Origin: DATMTS01 sp035564555
GTDB taxonomy: Bacteria; Actinomycetota; Actinomycetes; Actinomycetales; Microbacteriaceae
NCBI GenBank assembly: GCA_035564555.1
Contig: DATMTS010000065.1
Location: 1 to 64,000 of the forward strand
Length of the DNA: 64,000 nt
Direction of reading: 5' to 3'
Each line of letters starts with the position of its first letter. Within the stretch, counting starts at the first letter, position 1. Position numbers and translations under genes: made by a program. Shown here piece after piece: positions 51,275 through 59,631 of the stretch. Under the pieces are notes generated by a model, which searched no databases, was not told the origin of the DNA, and worked only from the letters and a program-made list of their open reading frames with translations.

Positions 51275-52348
51275 GTGGCTCTCACTATCGGAATCGTCGG
51301 TCTGCCCAATGTTGGCAAGTCCACCCTGTTCAACGCTCTCACCAAGAACCAGGTGCTCGCGGCGAACTACCCGTTCGCCACGATCGAGCCCAATGTCGGC
51401 GTGGTCAACCTTCCCGACGCACGCCTGCAGACCCTTTCCGCCCTGTTCCAAAGCGAGCGCATCGTGCCCGCCACCGTCAGCTTCGTCGACATCGCCGGCA
51501 TTGTGAAGGGTGCCAGCGAAGGGGAGGGACTCGGCAACCAGTTCCTCGCCAACATCCGTGAGGCGGATGCCATCGCGCTGGTCTCACGCGGATTCGCCGA
51601 CTCGGACGTCGTGCACGTAGCCGGGCAGATCGACCCGGCATCAGACCTGGAGACCATCACCACCGAACTCGCGCTCGCCGACCTGCAGACCCTCGAGAAG
51701 GCGATCACACGCTTTGAGAAAGAGGTGCGGGGGCGCAAGCTCGACGCCTCCGTGCTGGAGGCGGCGAACGCGGCGCGTGAGGCGCTGGAGAAGGGCACGA
51801 TGCTGTCGGCGTCGGGCATCGACCTGGAGCCGGTTCGCGAACTCGGACTGCTCACCGCCAAACCCTTCATCTACGTCTTCAACGTTGACGAGGCGGTTCT
51901 CACCGACGACGCCCGCAAGGCGGAGCTCGGAGCCCTCGTGGCGCCCGCGCACGCCGTTTTCCTGGACGCCAAGATCGAGTCCGAACTGATCGACCTCGAC
52001 CCTGAGGATGCCGCCGAGCTGCTGGCATCCACCGGCCAGGAGGAGAGCGGCTTGGACCAACTCGCCCGGATCGGCTTCGAGACTCTCGGGCTGCAGACCT
52101 ACCTGACGGCGGGTCCGAAGGAGTCGCGCGCATGGACGATCCACAAGGGCTGGAAGGCTCCGCAGGCGGCCGGGGTGATCCACACCGACTTCGAGAAGGG
52201 TTTCATCAAGGCCGAGGTGGTCTCATTCGACGACCTCGTCGCCACCGGCTCGGTGCACGAGGCGCGTGCGAAGGGCAAGGCCCGCATCGAGGGCAAGGAG
52301 TACGTCATGCATGACGGCGACGTCGTGGAGTTCCGGTTCAACGTCTGA
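51275..52348 (+). CDS. ychF: Redox-regulated ATPase YchF (Obg family)
   Basis: 357 residues. Obg-like P-loop protein that binds ribosomes and prefers ATP. Motifs: G1 GIVGLPNVGKSTLFNALT (residues 6-23), G3 FVDIAGIVKGASEGEGLGNQ, the NVDE form of G4, then the helical domain and the C-terminal TGS domain with VIHTDFEKGFIKAEVVSFDD. Start GTG 51275 yields VALTIGIVG, the family consensus. Its position near glpX and ispH fits the mycobacterial order (Rv1112, recalled). Confidence 0.97.
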   Translation: MALTIGIVGLPNVGKSTLFNALTKNQVLAANYPFATIEPNVGVVNLPDARLQTLSALFQSERIVPATVSFVDIAGIVKGASEGEGLGNQFLANIREADAIALVSRGFADSDVVHVAGQIDPASDLETITTELALADLQTLEKAITRFEKEVRGRKLDASVLEAANAAREALEKGTMLSASGIDLEPVRELGLLTAKPFIYVFNVDEAVLTDDARKAELGALVAPAHAVFLDAKIESELIDLDPEDAAELLASTGQEESGLDQLARIGFETLGLQTYLTAGPKESRAWTIHKGWKAPQAAGVIHTDFEKGFIKAEVVSFDDLVATGSVHEARAKGKARIEGKEYVMHDGDVVEFRFNV

Positions 52349-52412
52349 ATGAGCCGGCAACTCGCTCGTCGGCTACCGGCAATCCCGGAGACGCGCCATC
52401 CCTCGGTTGCGC

Positions 52413-52418
52413 AAGAAT
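52413..52418 (+). promoter_or_regulatory. -10 element (AAGAAT) of leaderless SRPBCC gene
   Basis: AAGAAT ends 7 nt before ATG 52426, as at hisS. Confidence 0.4.
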
Positions 52419-52425
52419 GTGAACC

Positions 52426-52884
52426 ATGACCGAGTCACGAGATGAAATCCGCATCACTTCAGCCAGCCGTGAGATCGCCGCGTCGGCGGCGACGATCTTC
52501 GAACTCATCGCTGATCCGGCTCAACAGCCGCGCTGGGACGGCAATGAAAATCTCGCCGAAGCCGCACCCGGGCAACGCGTACACGGCGTCGGCCAGGTGT
52601 TCGTGATGACGAATCGAGGCGGGCGCGTTCGCGAGAACCATGTCGTCGAGTTCGAGGAGGGTCGGCAGATCGCATGGCTTCCCGCCGAGCAGGGCAAGCC
52701 GCCGATCGGCCAGCTGTGGCGTTGGGAGCTCGAAGAGCTCGGACCGGTGCGCACGCTCGTCACGCACACCTACGACTGGACCCGGCTGAACGACGAATCC
52801 CGGTTCGAACGTGCGCGTGCAACGACCTCGGATCGATTGGCGGCATCCATCGAGCGGCTGGCCGCGCTCGCCGAGCAGGCGTGA
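52426..52884 (+). CDS. SRPBCC (START-like) family protein
   Basis: 152 residues with the polyketide-cyclase/START-like pattern: N-terminal strand ITSASREIAASAATIFELIA, then DPAQQPRWDGNENLAEAAPG, central strands VFVMTNRGGRVRENHVVEFE, and a long C-terminal helix (RARATTSDRLAASIERLAAL). This helix-grip fold binds hydrophobic small molecules; the ligand is unknown. Single gene in a cluster of small stress-type genes. Confidence 0.85.
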   Translation: MTESRDEIRITSASREIAASAATIFELIADPAQQPRWDGNENLAEAAPGQRVHGVGQVFVMTNRGGRVRENHVVEFEEGRQIAWLPAEQGKPPIGQLWRWELEELGPVRTLVTHTYDWTRLNDESRFERARATTSDRLAASIERLAALAEQA

Positions 52885-52959
52885 GCGCACGAGACGACGG
52901 AGCCGCCGGGCACCGCTGACGGCGGATCGATCTGCTACCGGGATGTCGCGGGCACGGGG

Positions 52960-52965
52960 TACCGT
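52960..52965 (+). promoter_or_regulatory. -10 element (TACCGT) of leaderless VOC gene
   Basis: TACCGT ends 6 nt before ATG 52972, and no ribosome-binding site is present. Confidence 0.45.
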
Positions 52966-52971
52966 GCCGGT

Positions 52972-53331
52972 ATGGCATTCGCAGCGTATCCAAGTTTCGT
53001 CATCGACTGTCCCGACTCCCGCGCGCTCGCCGAGTTCTACGGCGAGATGCTCGGTTGGAAGGTCTCGCTCGATGACGGTTGGGCCGAGATCCGCCCGGAG
53101 GACGGTGAACAGTGCATCTCTTTCCAGCAGGTCGACGACTACCGCGCACCCGAGTGGCCCGGGCAGCAGGTCCCGCAGCAGATGCACCTGGATGTGGCGG
53201 TGCGCGACCTCGATGAGGGCGAGTCGGCCGCCCTCGCATTGGGCGCGACCAAGGCACTGAACCAGCCGGGTACGACGTTCCGGGTCTTTCTTGACCCTGC
53301 GGGTCACCCGTTCTGCCTCTGCTCGTCCTGA
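52972..53331 (+). CDS. VOC-family (glyoxalase-like) protein
   Basis: 119 residues made of two beta-alpha-beta-beta-beta modules: first FVIDCPDSRALAEFYGEMLG with WKVSLDDGWAEIR, second MHLDVAVRDLDEGESAALAL and FRVFLDPAGHPFCLCS. The pattern is Glyoxalase_6-like, found in metal-dependent lyases, dioxygenases and resistance proteins. The first metal position is not the usual His, so catalysis is uncertain. No partner gene suggests the ligand. Confidence 0.88.
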   Translation: MAFAAYPSFVIDCPDSRALAEFYGEMLGWKVSLDDGWAEIRPEDGEQCISFQQVDDYRAPEWPGQQVPQQMHLDVAVRDLDEGESAALALGATKALNQPGTTFRVFLDPAGHPFCLCSS

Positions 53332-53491
53332 GCGAGGTGAGTCTCCTCGTGGCGGCAGGGTTGCGGCTCGACCAGGTGTGCGACGTACCCCGACCCGACC
53401 GGCGTGGGCGGGGGTTCGCGTCCATCGCGCAGTCTTGAGGATGCTCGTAGCATGGGTCCACGAGCGCGGCTTTCGAAGAAGAGGAGCAGCA

Positions 53492-54061
53492 ATGGAAACC
53501 TACAAGGTCGGATACTTCGTCGGGAGCCTGTCGTCGACATCCATCAACCGTGCCCTCGCGAAGAGTCTCATCAGGCTGGCACCCGATGACCTCGAGTTCA
53601 CCGAGATCCCGATCGGCGCCCTGCCGCTCTACAGCCAGGACTATGACGACGACTACCCGCCGCAGGCGCGGGCGCTCAAAGAGGCGATCGACGAATCGGA
53701 CGCCGTGCTCTTCGTCACACCGGAATACAACCGCTCGATCCCCGGCGCTTTGAAGAACGCGATCGACTGGGCATCGCGGCCCTGGGGCCAGAACTCCTTC
53801 CATCACATCCCGGCGGCCGTGATCGGCGCGTCGGTCGGAGCCATCGGCACCGCGCTCGCCCAGCAGAGCCTTCGGGCCGTTCTCAGCTTCTGCAACGCGC
53901 GCCAGATGACGGCCCCCGAGGCGTACATCCAATACAGTCCCGAACGGTTCTCGCCCGACGGCGAGGTGACCGACGAGACGACCGCGGGCTTCCTGCGCGA
54001 CTTCATGACCGAGTTCCGCGACCACATCGAACGTGTGCTCACGGTGCTGCCGCGCGGCTGA
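53492..54061 (+). CDS. NADPH-dependent FMN reductase family protein
   Basis: 189 residues with a flavodoxin-like fold. The FMN phosphate loop is VGSLSSTSINRALAKSLIRL (about residues 10-29), and the second FMN contact is LFVTPEYNRSIPGALKNAID (about 72-91), which is the family signature. It reduces flavins, quinones or azo compounds with NAD(P)H. ATG 53492 follows AGAGGAGCAGCA; a longer upstream frame exists but has no support. A TAGCAT hexamer at 53448-53453 may be its -10. Confidence 0.92.
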   Translation: METYKVGYFVGSLSSTSINRALAKSLIRLAPDDLEFTEIPIGALPLYSQDYDDDYPPQARALKEAIDESDAVLFVTPEYNRSIPGALKNAIDWASRPWGQNSFHHIPAAVIGASVGAIGTALAQQSLRAVLSFCNARQMTAPEAYIQYSPERFSPDGEVTDETTAGFLRDFMTEFRDHIERVLTVLPRG

Positions 54062-54102
54062 CCCGACGGTCCCGCTTCAGCCGCGATGTCAGTGCTCCGG
54101 CG

Positions 54103-54108
54103 TAGCGT
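54103..54108 (+). promoter_or_regulatory. -10 element (TAGCGT) of leaderless DinB-like gene
   Basis: TAGCGT ends 7 nt before ATG 54116, identical to the methyltransferase promoter at 50458-50463. Confidence 0.5.
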
Positions 54109-54115
54109 GGTGCTC

Positions 54116-54691
54116 ATGAACGATGCCAAGCAGACGCTCAAGCGATACTTGCAACTGCAACGTGAGGCGATGCTCTTCAAGCTCGAGGGACTGAGTGAGC
54201 GCGAGATCCGAATGCCGATGACTCCGACCGGCACGAATCTGCTCGGTCTGGTGAAACATCTCGGCAGCGTCGAGTCGGGATACTTCGGCGAGACGTTCGG
54301 CCGGCCGTCGGGCGAGTCGTTGCCGTGGCTCGACGACGATGCGGAGCCCAACGCCGACATGTGGGCTACCGCCGAGCAGTCGCGCGAGTGGGTGGTCGAC
54401 TTCTATCGCCGCGTGTGGGCGCATTCAGACGACACCATCGACGCGCTCGAACTGGATTCCCCCGGCCGGGTTCCCTGGTGGCCGGGGGAGCGGGGGAACG
54501 TCACCCTTCACCAGATTCTCGTGCACATGACGGCCGAGACCGCGCGGCATGCGGGACAAGCCGACATCGTGCGCGAGTTGATCGACGGATCTGCGGGTTT
54601 GAGAGCCGACAACTCAAACCTTCCCGACCGTGACGCCGAGTGGTGGAACTCGTACGTGGCCGAGTTGAGGCGCGTCGCAGAGCAGGCTTAG
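54116..54691 (+). CDS. DinB/YfiT-like family protein (DUF664)
   Basis: 191 residues, four-helix DinB-like fold. Candidate metal His residues are in GLVKHLGSVESGYFGETFGR (about residue 44) and HQILVHMTAETARHAGQADI (about 140-150). GLSEREIRMPMTPTGTNLLG is the common N-terminal block. Many relatives are mycothiol- or bacillithiol-dependent transferases, and this genome encodes Mca, so a mycothiol-linked detoxification role is possible but not shown. ATG 54116 is set by the leaderless -10 over ATG 54086. Confidence 0.88.
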   Translation: MNDAKQTLKRYLQLQREAMLFKLEGLSEREIRMPMTPTGTNLLGLVKHLGSVESGYFGETFGRPSGESLPWLDDDAEPNADMWATAEQSREWVVDFYRRVWAHSDDTIDALELDSPGRVPWWPGERGNVTLHQILVHMTAETARHAGQADIVRELIDGSAGLRADNSNLPDRDAEWWNSYVAELRRVAEQA

Positions 54692-54698
54692 ACGGCCA

Positions 54699-55427
54699 TC
54701 AGACCGTCGAGGTAGCCCGCTCCCTGCCGCTGGGGAGCGCCTCGTTCCTGAGCAGTTGCCAGACGCTCGGCTGTTCGGTCACGGTGGCGATCGCCGCGAC
54801 CTTGTGCACGAAGGTGCGATCCTCCGCCTGGCGAAGCAGCACGTCGGCGAGGTCTCGGCGCGAGGTGAACCGGGCCGGCACGAAGTCCTCGTCGACCAGA
54901 TAGTCGGTCACCGATTGCGTCTCGAAAAGGCCGGAGGGCCGCACGATCGTCCAGTCCGCCTCGCTGTCCCGAAGCATCCGTTCCATGCGCAGCATGTCGG
55001 CGTAGAGGGTGCGCCCGAAGGTCGAACCGATCACGGGCTTGAGCACCTTCTCGAAGAAGAAGCCTCCGCCGGAGTCGCGATCGCGCACGTCGGGGTCCGT
55101 CGCGCTCGAACTCACGCAGGCGATCCGGGTCACGCCGTGCTGGCGCATCGCCCGCAGGATGTTGCGCGTGCCGACCGAATAGACCGAGATCGGCTTGCGG
55201 CTGTACGGAACTCCCAGCGTCGATAGCACGATGTCGTGTGCGGCCACCGACCGGTGAACCGATTCCTCGTCGTAGACGTCGCCTGCGATCACCGTGAGGT
55301 TGTCGTGGCGCAGCGGAAAGCTCTGCGAGTGGCGCGTCACCGCGGTCACCCGGTGACCTTGGCTGCACGCCTGCGATGTCAAGAGCCGGCCCGTTGGACC
55401 GTTGGCGCCGAATACGACAATATTCAC
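54699..55427 (-). CDS. NAD(P)-binding SDR/NmrA-like protein
   Basis: 242 residues. The Rossmann motif is VFGANGPTGRLLTSQACSQG (residues 5-24), followed by AVTRHSQSF, GDVYDEESVHRSVAAHDIVL, and CVSSSATDP. This atypical short-chain reductase group has a TGxxGxxG-like motif and often acts on quinones or unknown substrates. GTG 55427 has AAGGAG 7 nt upstream. It is divergent from a MarR gene across a 45-bp, A/T-rich region, so regulation by that MarR is likely. Convergent with the DinB-like gene. Confidence 0.9.
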   Translation of the reverse strand: MNIVVFGANGPTGRLLTSQACSQGHRVTAVTRHSQSFPLRHDNLTVIAGDVYDEESVHRSVAAHDIVLSTLGVPYSRKPISVYSVGTRNILRAMRQHGVTRIACVSSSATDPDVRDRDSGGGFFFEKVLKPVIGSTFGRTLYADMLRMERMLRDSEADWTIVRPSGLFETQSVTDYLVDEDFVPARFTSRRDLADVLLRQAEDRTFVHKVAAIATVTEQPSVWQLLRNEALPSGRERATSTV

Positions 55428-55451
55428 TGTGTCGCTCCTTCTCTTCCTCGG

Positions 55452-55472
55452 ATAATACGAGAAGGATATTAT
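55452..55472. promoter_or_regulatory. A/T-rich dyad between the reductase and marR, candidate MarR operator
   Basis: ATAATA-N9-TATTAT, perfect 6-bp arms, spans most of the 45-bp divergent gap. It overlaps minus-strand TATAAT (55474-55469) and plus-strand GATAAT (55451-55456), which are good -10 candidates for each gene, so one bound dimer could control both. Confidence 0.55.
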
Positions 55473-55958
55473 ATGGAACAGAAAATAAGCAAGGGGGACT
55501 GCGTGCCCAACCGACGCAGAGTCACGGCAGTGAAACGATCGCTGCGGGAGGTCAACAATCAGATCGCTCTGCTGAGCAGGCAGATCGGGCTGAAGGCCGA
55601 GATGCGCGACATCGATCTGGATTGCCTTGACTTTCTTTCGCGTCGGGGCGCGATGGGCCCGACGGCGCTTGCACGGGAGCTCGGGGTGCACCCGGCCACC
55701 CTGACGGGTGTGCTCGACCGCTTGGAGCGAGACGGCTGGATCGAACGCGGCCGGGACCCGCACGATCGGCGCGCCGTGTTGGTGCGCGCGCTGCCGCAGC
55801 GCAATGCGGAGATGTTCCGGCTCTACTCGGGGATGAACGACCGGATGGATGAGATCTGCGGCGGCTACGACGACGGGCAGCTGGCCGTGATCGACGAGTT
55901 CTTGCGCCGGGTGGCCGCCGCGGGACATGCCGAGACCGATCGGCTCGCGAACGGGTGA
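55473..55958 (+). CDS. MarR-family regulator
   Basis: 161 residues from ATG 55473, or 151 from GTG 55503; both have a ribosome-binding site (GAAGGA and AAGGGGG). The winged helix reads LDFLSRRGAMGPTALAREL with GVHPATLTGVLDRLERDGWI and the wing RGRDPHDRRAVLVRALPQ. Cysteines occur near the N-terminus (GDCVP if the longer start is used), in LDCLDF and in DEICGG, so thiol sensing is possible. It probably represses the divergent reductase gene and itself. Confidence 0.9.
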   Translation: MEQKISKGDCVPNRRRVTAVKRSLREVNNQIALLSRQIGLKAEMRDIDLDCLDFLSRRGAMGPTALARELGVHPATLTGVLDRLERDGWIERGRDPHDRRAVLVRALPQRNAEMFRLYSGMNDRMDEICGGYDDGQLAVIDEFLRRVAAAGHAETDRLANG

Positions 55959-55992
55959 GGCAGGCGAGCACGTCGGCCTCGGCTGGATGGCC

Positions 55993-57141
55993 TCATCGCG
56001 AAAGAGCGGCCACGGACGCCACGGCGTCGCGTATCGCACCGGCTGCGGCGCTCAACTGCTCGCCCGTGGTGCTGCGGCTCCAGGAGAACCGGACGGCACT
56101 GCGTGCAGCGGCATCCGACAGCCCGATGGCCGTGAGCACGTGGGAGGGCTCATCGCGCCCGGCCGCGCAGGCCGAACCGCTCGAGACGATCACGCCGCGG
56201 CGCTCCAGTTCGAGCAGCACGGCTTCGCCGCCGCTGTCGGAGAAGACGAAGGAGGCATGCGCCGGGAGCCGGGCGGTGGCGTGTCCGGTCAGTCGGGCGC
56301 CTGGCACCGTGGTCAGAACCTGCTCGATGAACGCGTCGCGCAGAGCCGCTTCGTCTCGCGGGGCGCTTTCAGCCGTCTGCTCCTCGTGAGCCAGGCGCAG
56401 AGCGGTCGCCAGCGCAACCGCTCCCGCCACGTTCTCGGTGCCTGAACGGCGGCCGCGTTCCTGACCGCCGCCGTGCACGAGCGGTTCCAGCGGCACGCCG
56501 CCACGCAGATAGAGCAGACCGATGCCTCGCGGTGTACCGACCTTGTGCCCGGCGATCGAGAGCGCATCGACATCGAGCGCCCGCACATCGAGGTCGAGCC
56601 ATCCGGCAGCCTGCACCGCGTCGGTGTGAATGCGCGCGCCGGCGCGATGTGCGATCGCCGCCAACGAGGAGATCGGCTGAACCGTGCCGATCTCGTTGTT
56701 CGCGAAGGCGACGCTGACGAGCGTGGTGTCCGGTCGTAACGCGGCACGTAGCCGATCGGCGGCGACGAGTCCGGTCTCGTCGACGTCGACGAATGTGACT
56801 TCGAAGTCGTGAAGGCGGCGCAGATAGTCGGCCGCCCCGAGCACGGCCTCGTGCTCGGTCGTGGCGGTTACGATGTGCCGGCCTCGCGGTTCGGCGAGCG
56901 CGATGCCCTTGATCGCCAGGTTGTCCGCTTCGGTTCCGCCCGAGGTGAACACGATCTCGGAGGAGCGACAGCTGAGGATGCCCGCGATCGTCGCGCGGGC
57001 GTCGGCGAGGGCGCGAGCAGCCACCTCGCCCATGCCGTGACTGCTCGACGGGTTGCCGAAAGCGCCGGTGAGATACGGCCAGGCCGCCTCCAGGGCTTCC
57101 CGCCGAACGGGTGCGGTCGCTGCGGCATCCAGGTACAGCAC
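55993..57141 (-). CDS. nifS: Cysteine desulfurase (NifS/IscS-like) of the NAD operon
   Basis: 382 residues. PLP enzyme releasing sulfur from cysteine. PLP lysine in LSIAGHKVGTPRGIGLLYLR (about residue 195); catalytic Cys in the loop VIVSSGSACAAGRDEPSHVL (about residue 323). GNPSSSHGMGEVAARALADA and FTSGGTEADNLAIKG are family marks. GTG 57141 starts 3 bp after the nadC stop, so it belongs to the nadA-nadB-nadC operon. The usual explanation is supply of sulfur for the 4Fe-4S cluster of NadA, as in Bacillus. The actinobacterial Suf system is presumably elsewhere. Confidence 0.95.
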   Translation of the reverse strand: MLYLDAAATAPVRREALEAAWPYLTGAFGNPSSSHGMGEVAARALADARATIAGILSCRSSEIVFTSGGTEADNLAIKGIALAEPRGRHIVTATTEHEAVLGAADYLRRLHDFEVTFVDVDETGLVAADRLRAALRPDTTLVSVAFANNEIGTVQPISSLAAIAHRAGARIHTDAVQAAGWLDLDVRALDVDALSIAGHKVGTPRGIGLLYLRGGVPLEPLVHGGGQERGRRSGTENVAGAVALATALRLAHEEQTAESAPRDEAALRDAFIEQVLTTVPGARLTGHATARLPAHASFVFSDSGGEAVLLELERRGVIVSSGSACAAGRDEPSHVLTAIGLSDAAARSAVRFSWSRSTTGEQLSAAAGAIRDAVASVAALSR

Positions 57142-57144
57142 GGC

Positions 57145-57996
57145 TCAGTCCAGCTCGATGTCGAGACCCAGGTCGAGCGAGCGCACGCTATGCGTCAACG
57201 CCCCCACGGAGATGACGTCGACCCCTGTCGCCGCGATGTCAGCAACGGTGTTCAGGTTCACGTTTCCGCTGGCTTCGACGATGGCGCGGCCGCCGACCAG
57301 GGTGACACCGCGGCGCAGGTCTTCGAGGGTGAAGTTGTCCAGCATGATGGTGTCGACTCCGCCGGCGAGTACCGGTTCGATCTGATCGATCCGGTCCACT
57401 TCGACCTCGAGATGCGTGGTGTGCCCGAGTTCGCCGCGCACCCTCGCGATCGCCTCGGTCACGCCGAGGCCGCTCGCCGTCAGCACGGCCAAGTGGTTGT
57501 CCTTCGCCATCACCGCGTCGGAGAGCGAGAAGCGGTGGTTGTGGCCGCCGCCGCACACCACCGCGTGCCGTTCCAGAGCGCGCAACCCCGGCGTGGTCTT
57601 GCGCGTGTCCACGATGCGAGCGCGGCCGACGCCCGCTGCCGCGACGTAGCGTGCGGTGAGCGTGGCGATTCCGCTCATCCGCTGCACCAGGTTGAGGGCG
57701 ACGCGCTCCGCCTGCAGCACCGCCCGAGCCGGACCAGCGACGACGGCCAGAGCCTCGCCGGCTTCGAATCGCGCGCCGTCATCGACGAGCAAGGTGGTCG
57801 CGATCGCCTGATCGGCCGCTCGCATCGTCGCCGCGAACACGGCTCCGCCGCTGAACGTGCCTGCTTCCCGTGCCACCAGTCGCGCCCGCGCCGCGGCATC
57901 CGCGGGGATGAACAGCGCCGAGGTCAGATCGCCCCAGGGGGCATCCTCGTCGAGTGCGGCGGTGACGACCGCGTCGATGATGCGCTCGGTCAGCAT
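57145..57996 (-). CDS. nadC: Nicotinate-nucleotide pyrophosphorylase (carboxylating)
   Basis: 283 residues. Converts quinolinate and PRPP to nicotinate mononucleotide, CO2 and PPi, the third step of de novo NAD synthesis. Signatures: DEDAPWGDLTSALFIPADAA near the start, LNLVQRMSGIATLTARYVAA, RIVDTRKTTPGLRALERHAV, VCGGGHNHRFSLSDAVMAKD, EVEVDRIDQIEPVLAGGVDT and SVGALTHSVRSLDLGLDIEL. ATG 57996 overlaps the nadB end by 7 nt. Translationally coupled to nadB and followed closely by nifS. Confidence 0.97.
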   Translation of the reverse strand: MLTERIIDAVVTAALDEDAPWGDLTSALFIPADAAARARLVAREAGTFSGGAVFAATMRAADQAIATTLLVDDGARFEAGEALAVVAGPARAVLQAERVALNLVQRMSGIATLTARYVAAAGVGRARIVDTRKTTPGLRALERHAVVCGGGHNHRFSLSDAVMAKDNHLAVLTASGLGVTEAIARVRGELGHTTHLEVEVDRIDQIEPVLAGGVDTIMLDNFTLEDLRRGVTLVGGRAIVEASGNVNLNTVADIAATGVDVISVGALTHSVRSLDLGLDIELD

Positions 57997-59618
57997 GCGA
58001 GTGATTCCTCTCGTTGCAGCACGAGGTGCTGGGACTCGGCGGAGGTGCCGGGAAAGTCGGTGCGGAAATGCGCACCGCGGGACTCTTCGCGGGCCAGCGC
58101 GGCGGTGACGATGAGCCGGGCGAGCTGGAGCAGGTTCTCGTCCTCCCGGAGAGCGAGCGACGCGGATGCCGGCGAGCCGGGAGACCGTTCGGGCACCGAC
58201 CAGGATGCGAGCGTCGCCGCGGTCGCCCGCAACTCGTCGCCGCAACGCTGCACACCGGCCGAATCCCACATCAGAGACTGCAGCGCCGCCCGATCCCAGC
58301 TCGGGTCGGCCGGTCCCGCGGGTCCCGCCGCGATACTGCCCGAGTCCGCCTGGTCCAGCGCCGGCTCGCTCAGCGCAGCCGAGCTCAGCGTCGGCACGCT
58401 CAGCGTCGGCACGCTCAGCGCAGCCGAGTCCTCGGTGAGCGCACGAATCGCGCGATCGGCGAAGACGAGACCCTCCAGCAACGAGTTCGAGGCGAGTCGG
58501 TTCGCTCCGTGCACGCCGGTGCACGCGACCTCTCCGACGGCGAACAGGCCCGGCAGGCTGCTGCGCCCCCAGACATCCGTCGCGATTCCGCCCATCCAGT
58601 AGTGCGCCGCCGGCGTCACCGGGATCGGCATCGCGCCCCAATCCAGCCCGGCGGCTCGAGTGCCGGAGTCGATCGTGGGAAAGCGCTCGGCGAGGTGCGC
58701 GGCGCCGAGCGCCGTCGCATCCAGCAGCACCGGCTTGCCGCCCTGCGCCGCCATCCGCGTGGCGATGGCGCGGGCGACGACGTCGCGTGGCGCCAGCTCC
58801 GCATCCGGGTGGGCGTCGAGCATGAAGCGCTCGCCGCGTGCGTCCAGGAGCACAGCACCCTCGCCGCGCACCGCCTCGGAGACGAGCAAGCCTCCTGCGG
58901 CCGCCAGCGCGGTCGGATGGAACTGGTAGAACTCCACATCGGTGAGCCGAACGCCGGCCCGCCACGCCGCCGCCACCCCGTCGCCCGTGGCGATCGAGGG
59001 GTTCGTGGTGTGTGCGAACAGCGTGCCGGCTCCGCCGGTTGCAAGCACGACGGCATGGGCGTATCTCCGGCTGATCACGCCATCAGGGTTGATCAGTTCG
59101 ACGCCGACCGCACGGCCCTCCTCGACGATCAGTTCGGCGAGGAAGGCCTGCTCGACGATCTCGATGCCCGCGGCGCGCACCGCCTGGGCGAGGGTCGATT
59201 CGATGGCGGATCCGGTGGCATCGCCGCCCGCGTGCAGCACCCGGGCATGCGAGTGCGCCGCCTCCAGGCCGCGGGCCAATCGCCCGCCGTGCAGATCGAA
59301 GGCCACGCCCCGGGCGATCAACTCGCGCACCCGTTCGGGGCCCTCCGCGCACAACACCTCGACCGCCTCGTAGTCGCCGAGACCGGCCCCGGCGCGCAAT
59401 GTGTCGAGCGCGTGCGACGCCACGCTGTCGTCGTCGAAGAGCGCAGCCGCGATGCCGCCCTGTGCGTAGAGCGTGTTGCTCGCCGTGAGGTCGGACTTCG
59501 TCACGAGCGTGACCTCGAACTCGTCGACGGCGCGCAGCGCCGCCGTGAGGCCCGCGATCCCGCTGCCGACGATGATCAGCGACCGTCGCACGCGTGGCAC
59601 GCTTCCGCTGCCGCTCAT
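57990..59618 (-). CDS. nadB: L-aspartate oxidase
   Basis: 542 residues, fumarate-reductase-like flavoprotein. It oxidises aspartate to iminoaspartate for NadA. FAD motif IVGSGIAGLTAALRAVDEFE (residues 16-35), TLYAQGGIAAALFDDDS, ATGGAGTLFAHTTNPSIATG, VEFYQFHPTAL, PAAHYWMGGIATDVWG, EVACTGVHGANRLASNSLLE. Near residues 397-417 the interdomain linker carries a four-unit 5-residue repeat (VPTL-type) encoded by 15-bp DNA repeats. The C-terminal helical domain follows it. The gene is 13 bp downstream of nadA. Confidence 0.97.
   Translation of the reverse strand: MSGSGSVPRVRRSLIIVGSGIAGLTAALRAVDEFEVTLVTKSDLTASNTLYAQGGIAAALFDDDSVASHALDTLRAGAGLGDYEAVEVLCAEGPERVRELIARGVAFDLHGGRLARGLEAAHSHARVLHAGGDATGSAIESTLAQAVRAAGIEIVEQAFLAELIVEEGRAVGVELINPDGVISRRYAHAVVLATGGAGTLFAHTTNPSIATGDGVAAAWRAGVRLTDVEFYQFHPTALAAAGGLLVSEAVRGEGAVLLDARGERFMLDAHPDAELAPRDVVARAIATRMAAQGGKPVLLDATALGAAHLAERFPTIDSGTRAAGLDWGAMPIPVTPAAHYWMGGIATDVWGRSSLPGLFAVGEVACTGVHGANRLASNSLLEGLVFADRAIRALTEDSAALSVPTLSVPTLSSAALSEPALDQADSGSIAAGPAGPADPSWDRAALQSLMWDSAGVQRCGDELRATAATLASWSVPERSPGSPASASLALREDENLLQLARLIVTAALAREESRGAHFRTDFPGTSAESQHLVLQREESLAC
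58368..58427. repeat. 15-bp repeat array (A-B-B-A) inside nadB
   Basis: Four 15-bp units: A at 58368-58382, B at 58383-58397, B at 58398-58412 and A at 58413-58427. Both copies of A are identical, and both copies of B are identical. Each unit keeps the frame (five residues, ending in Leu-Ser) and falls in the linker before the C-terminal helical domain. Confidence 0.9.
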
Positions 59619-59631
59619 CTCGCGTTGCCCC

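Noticed and set aside
57145..58965. A longer nadC beginning near 58965
   Set aside because: The added residues are the reverse-frame shadow of nadB; ATG 57996 gives the standard NadC N-terminus.
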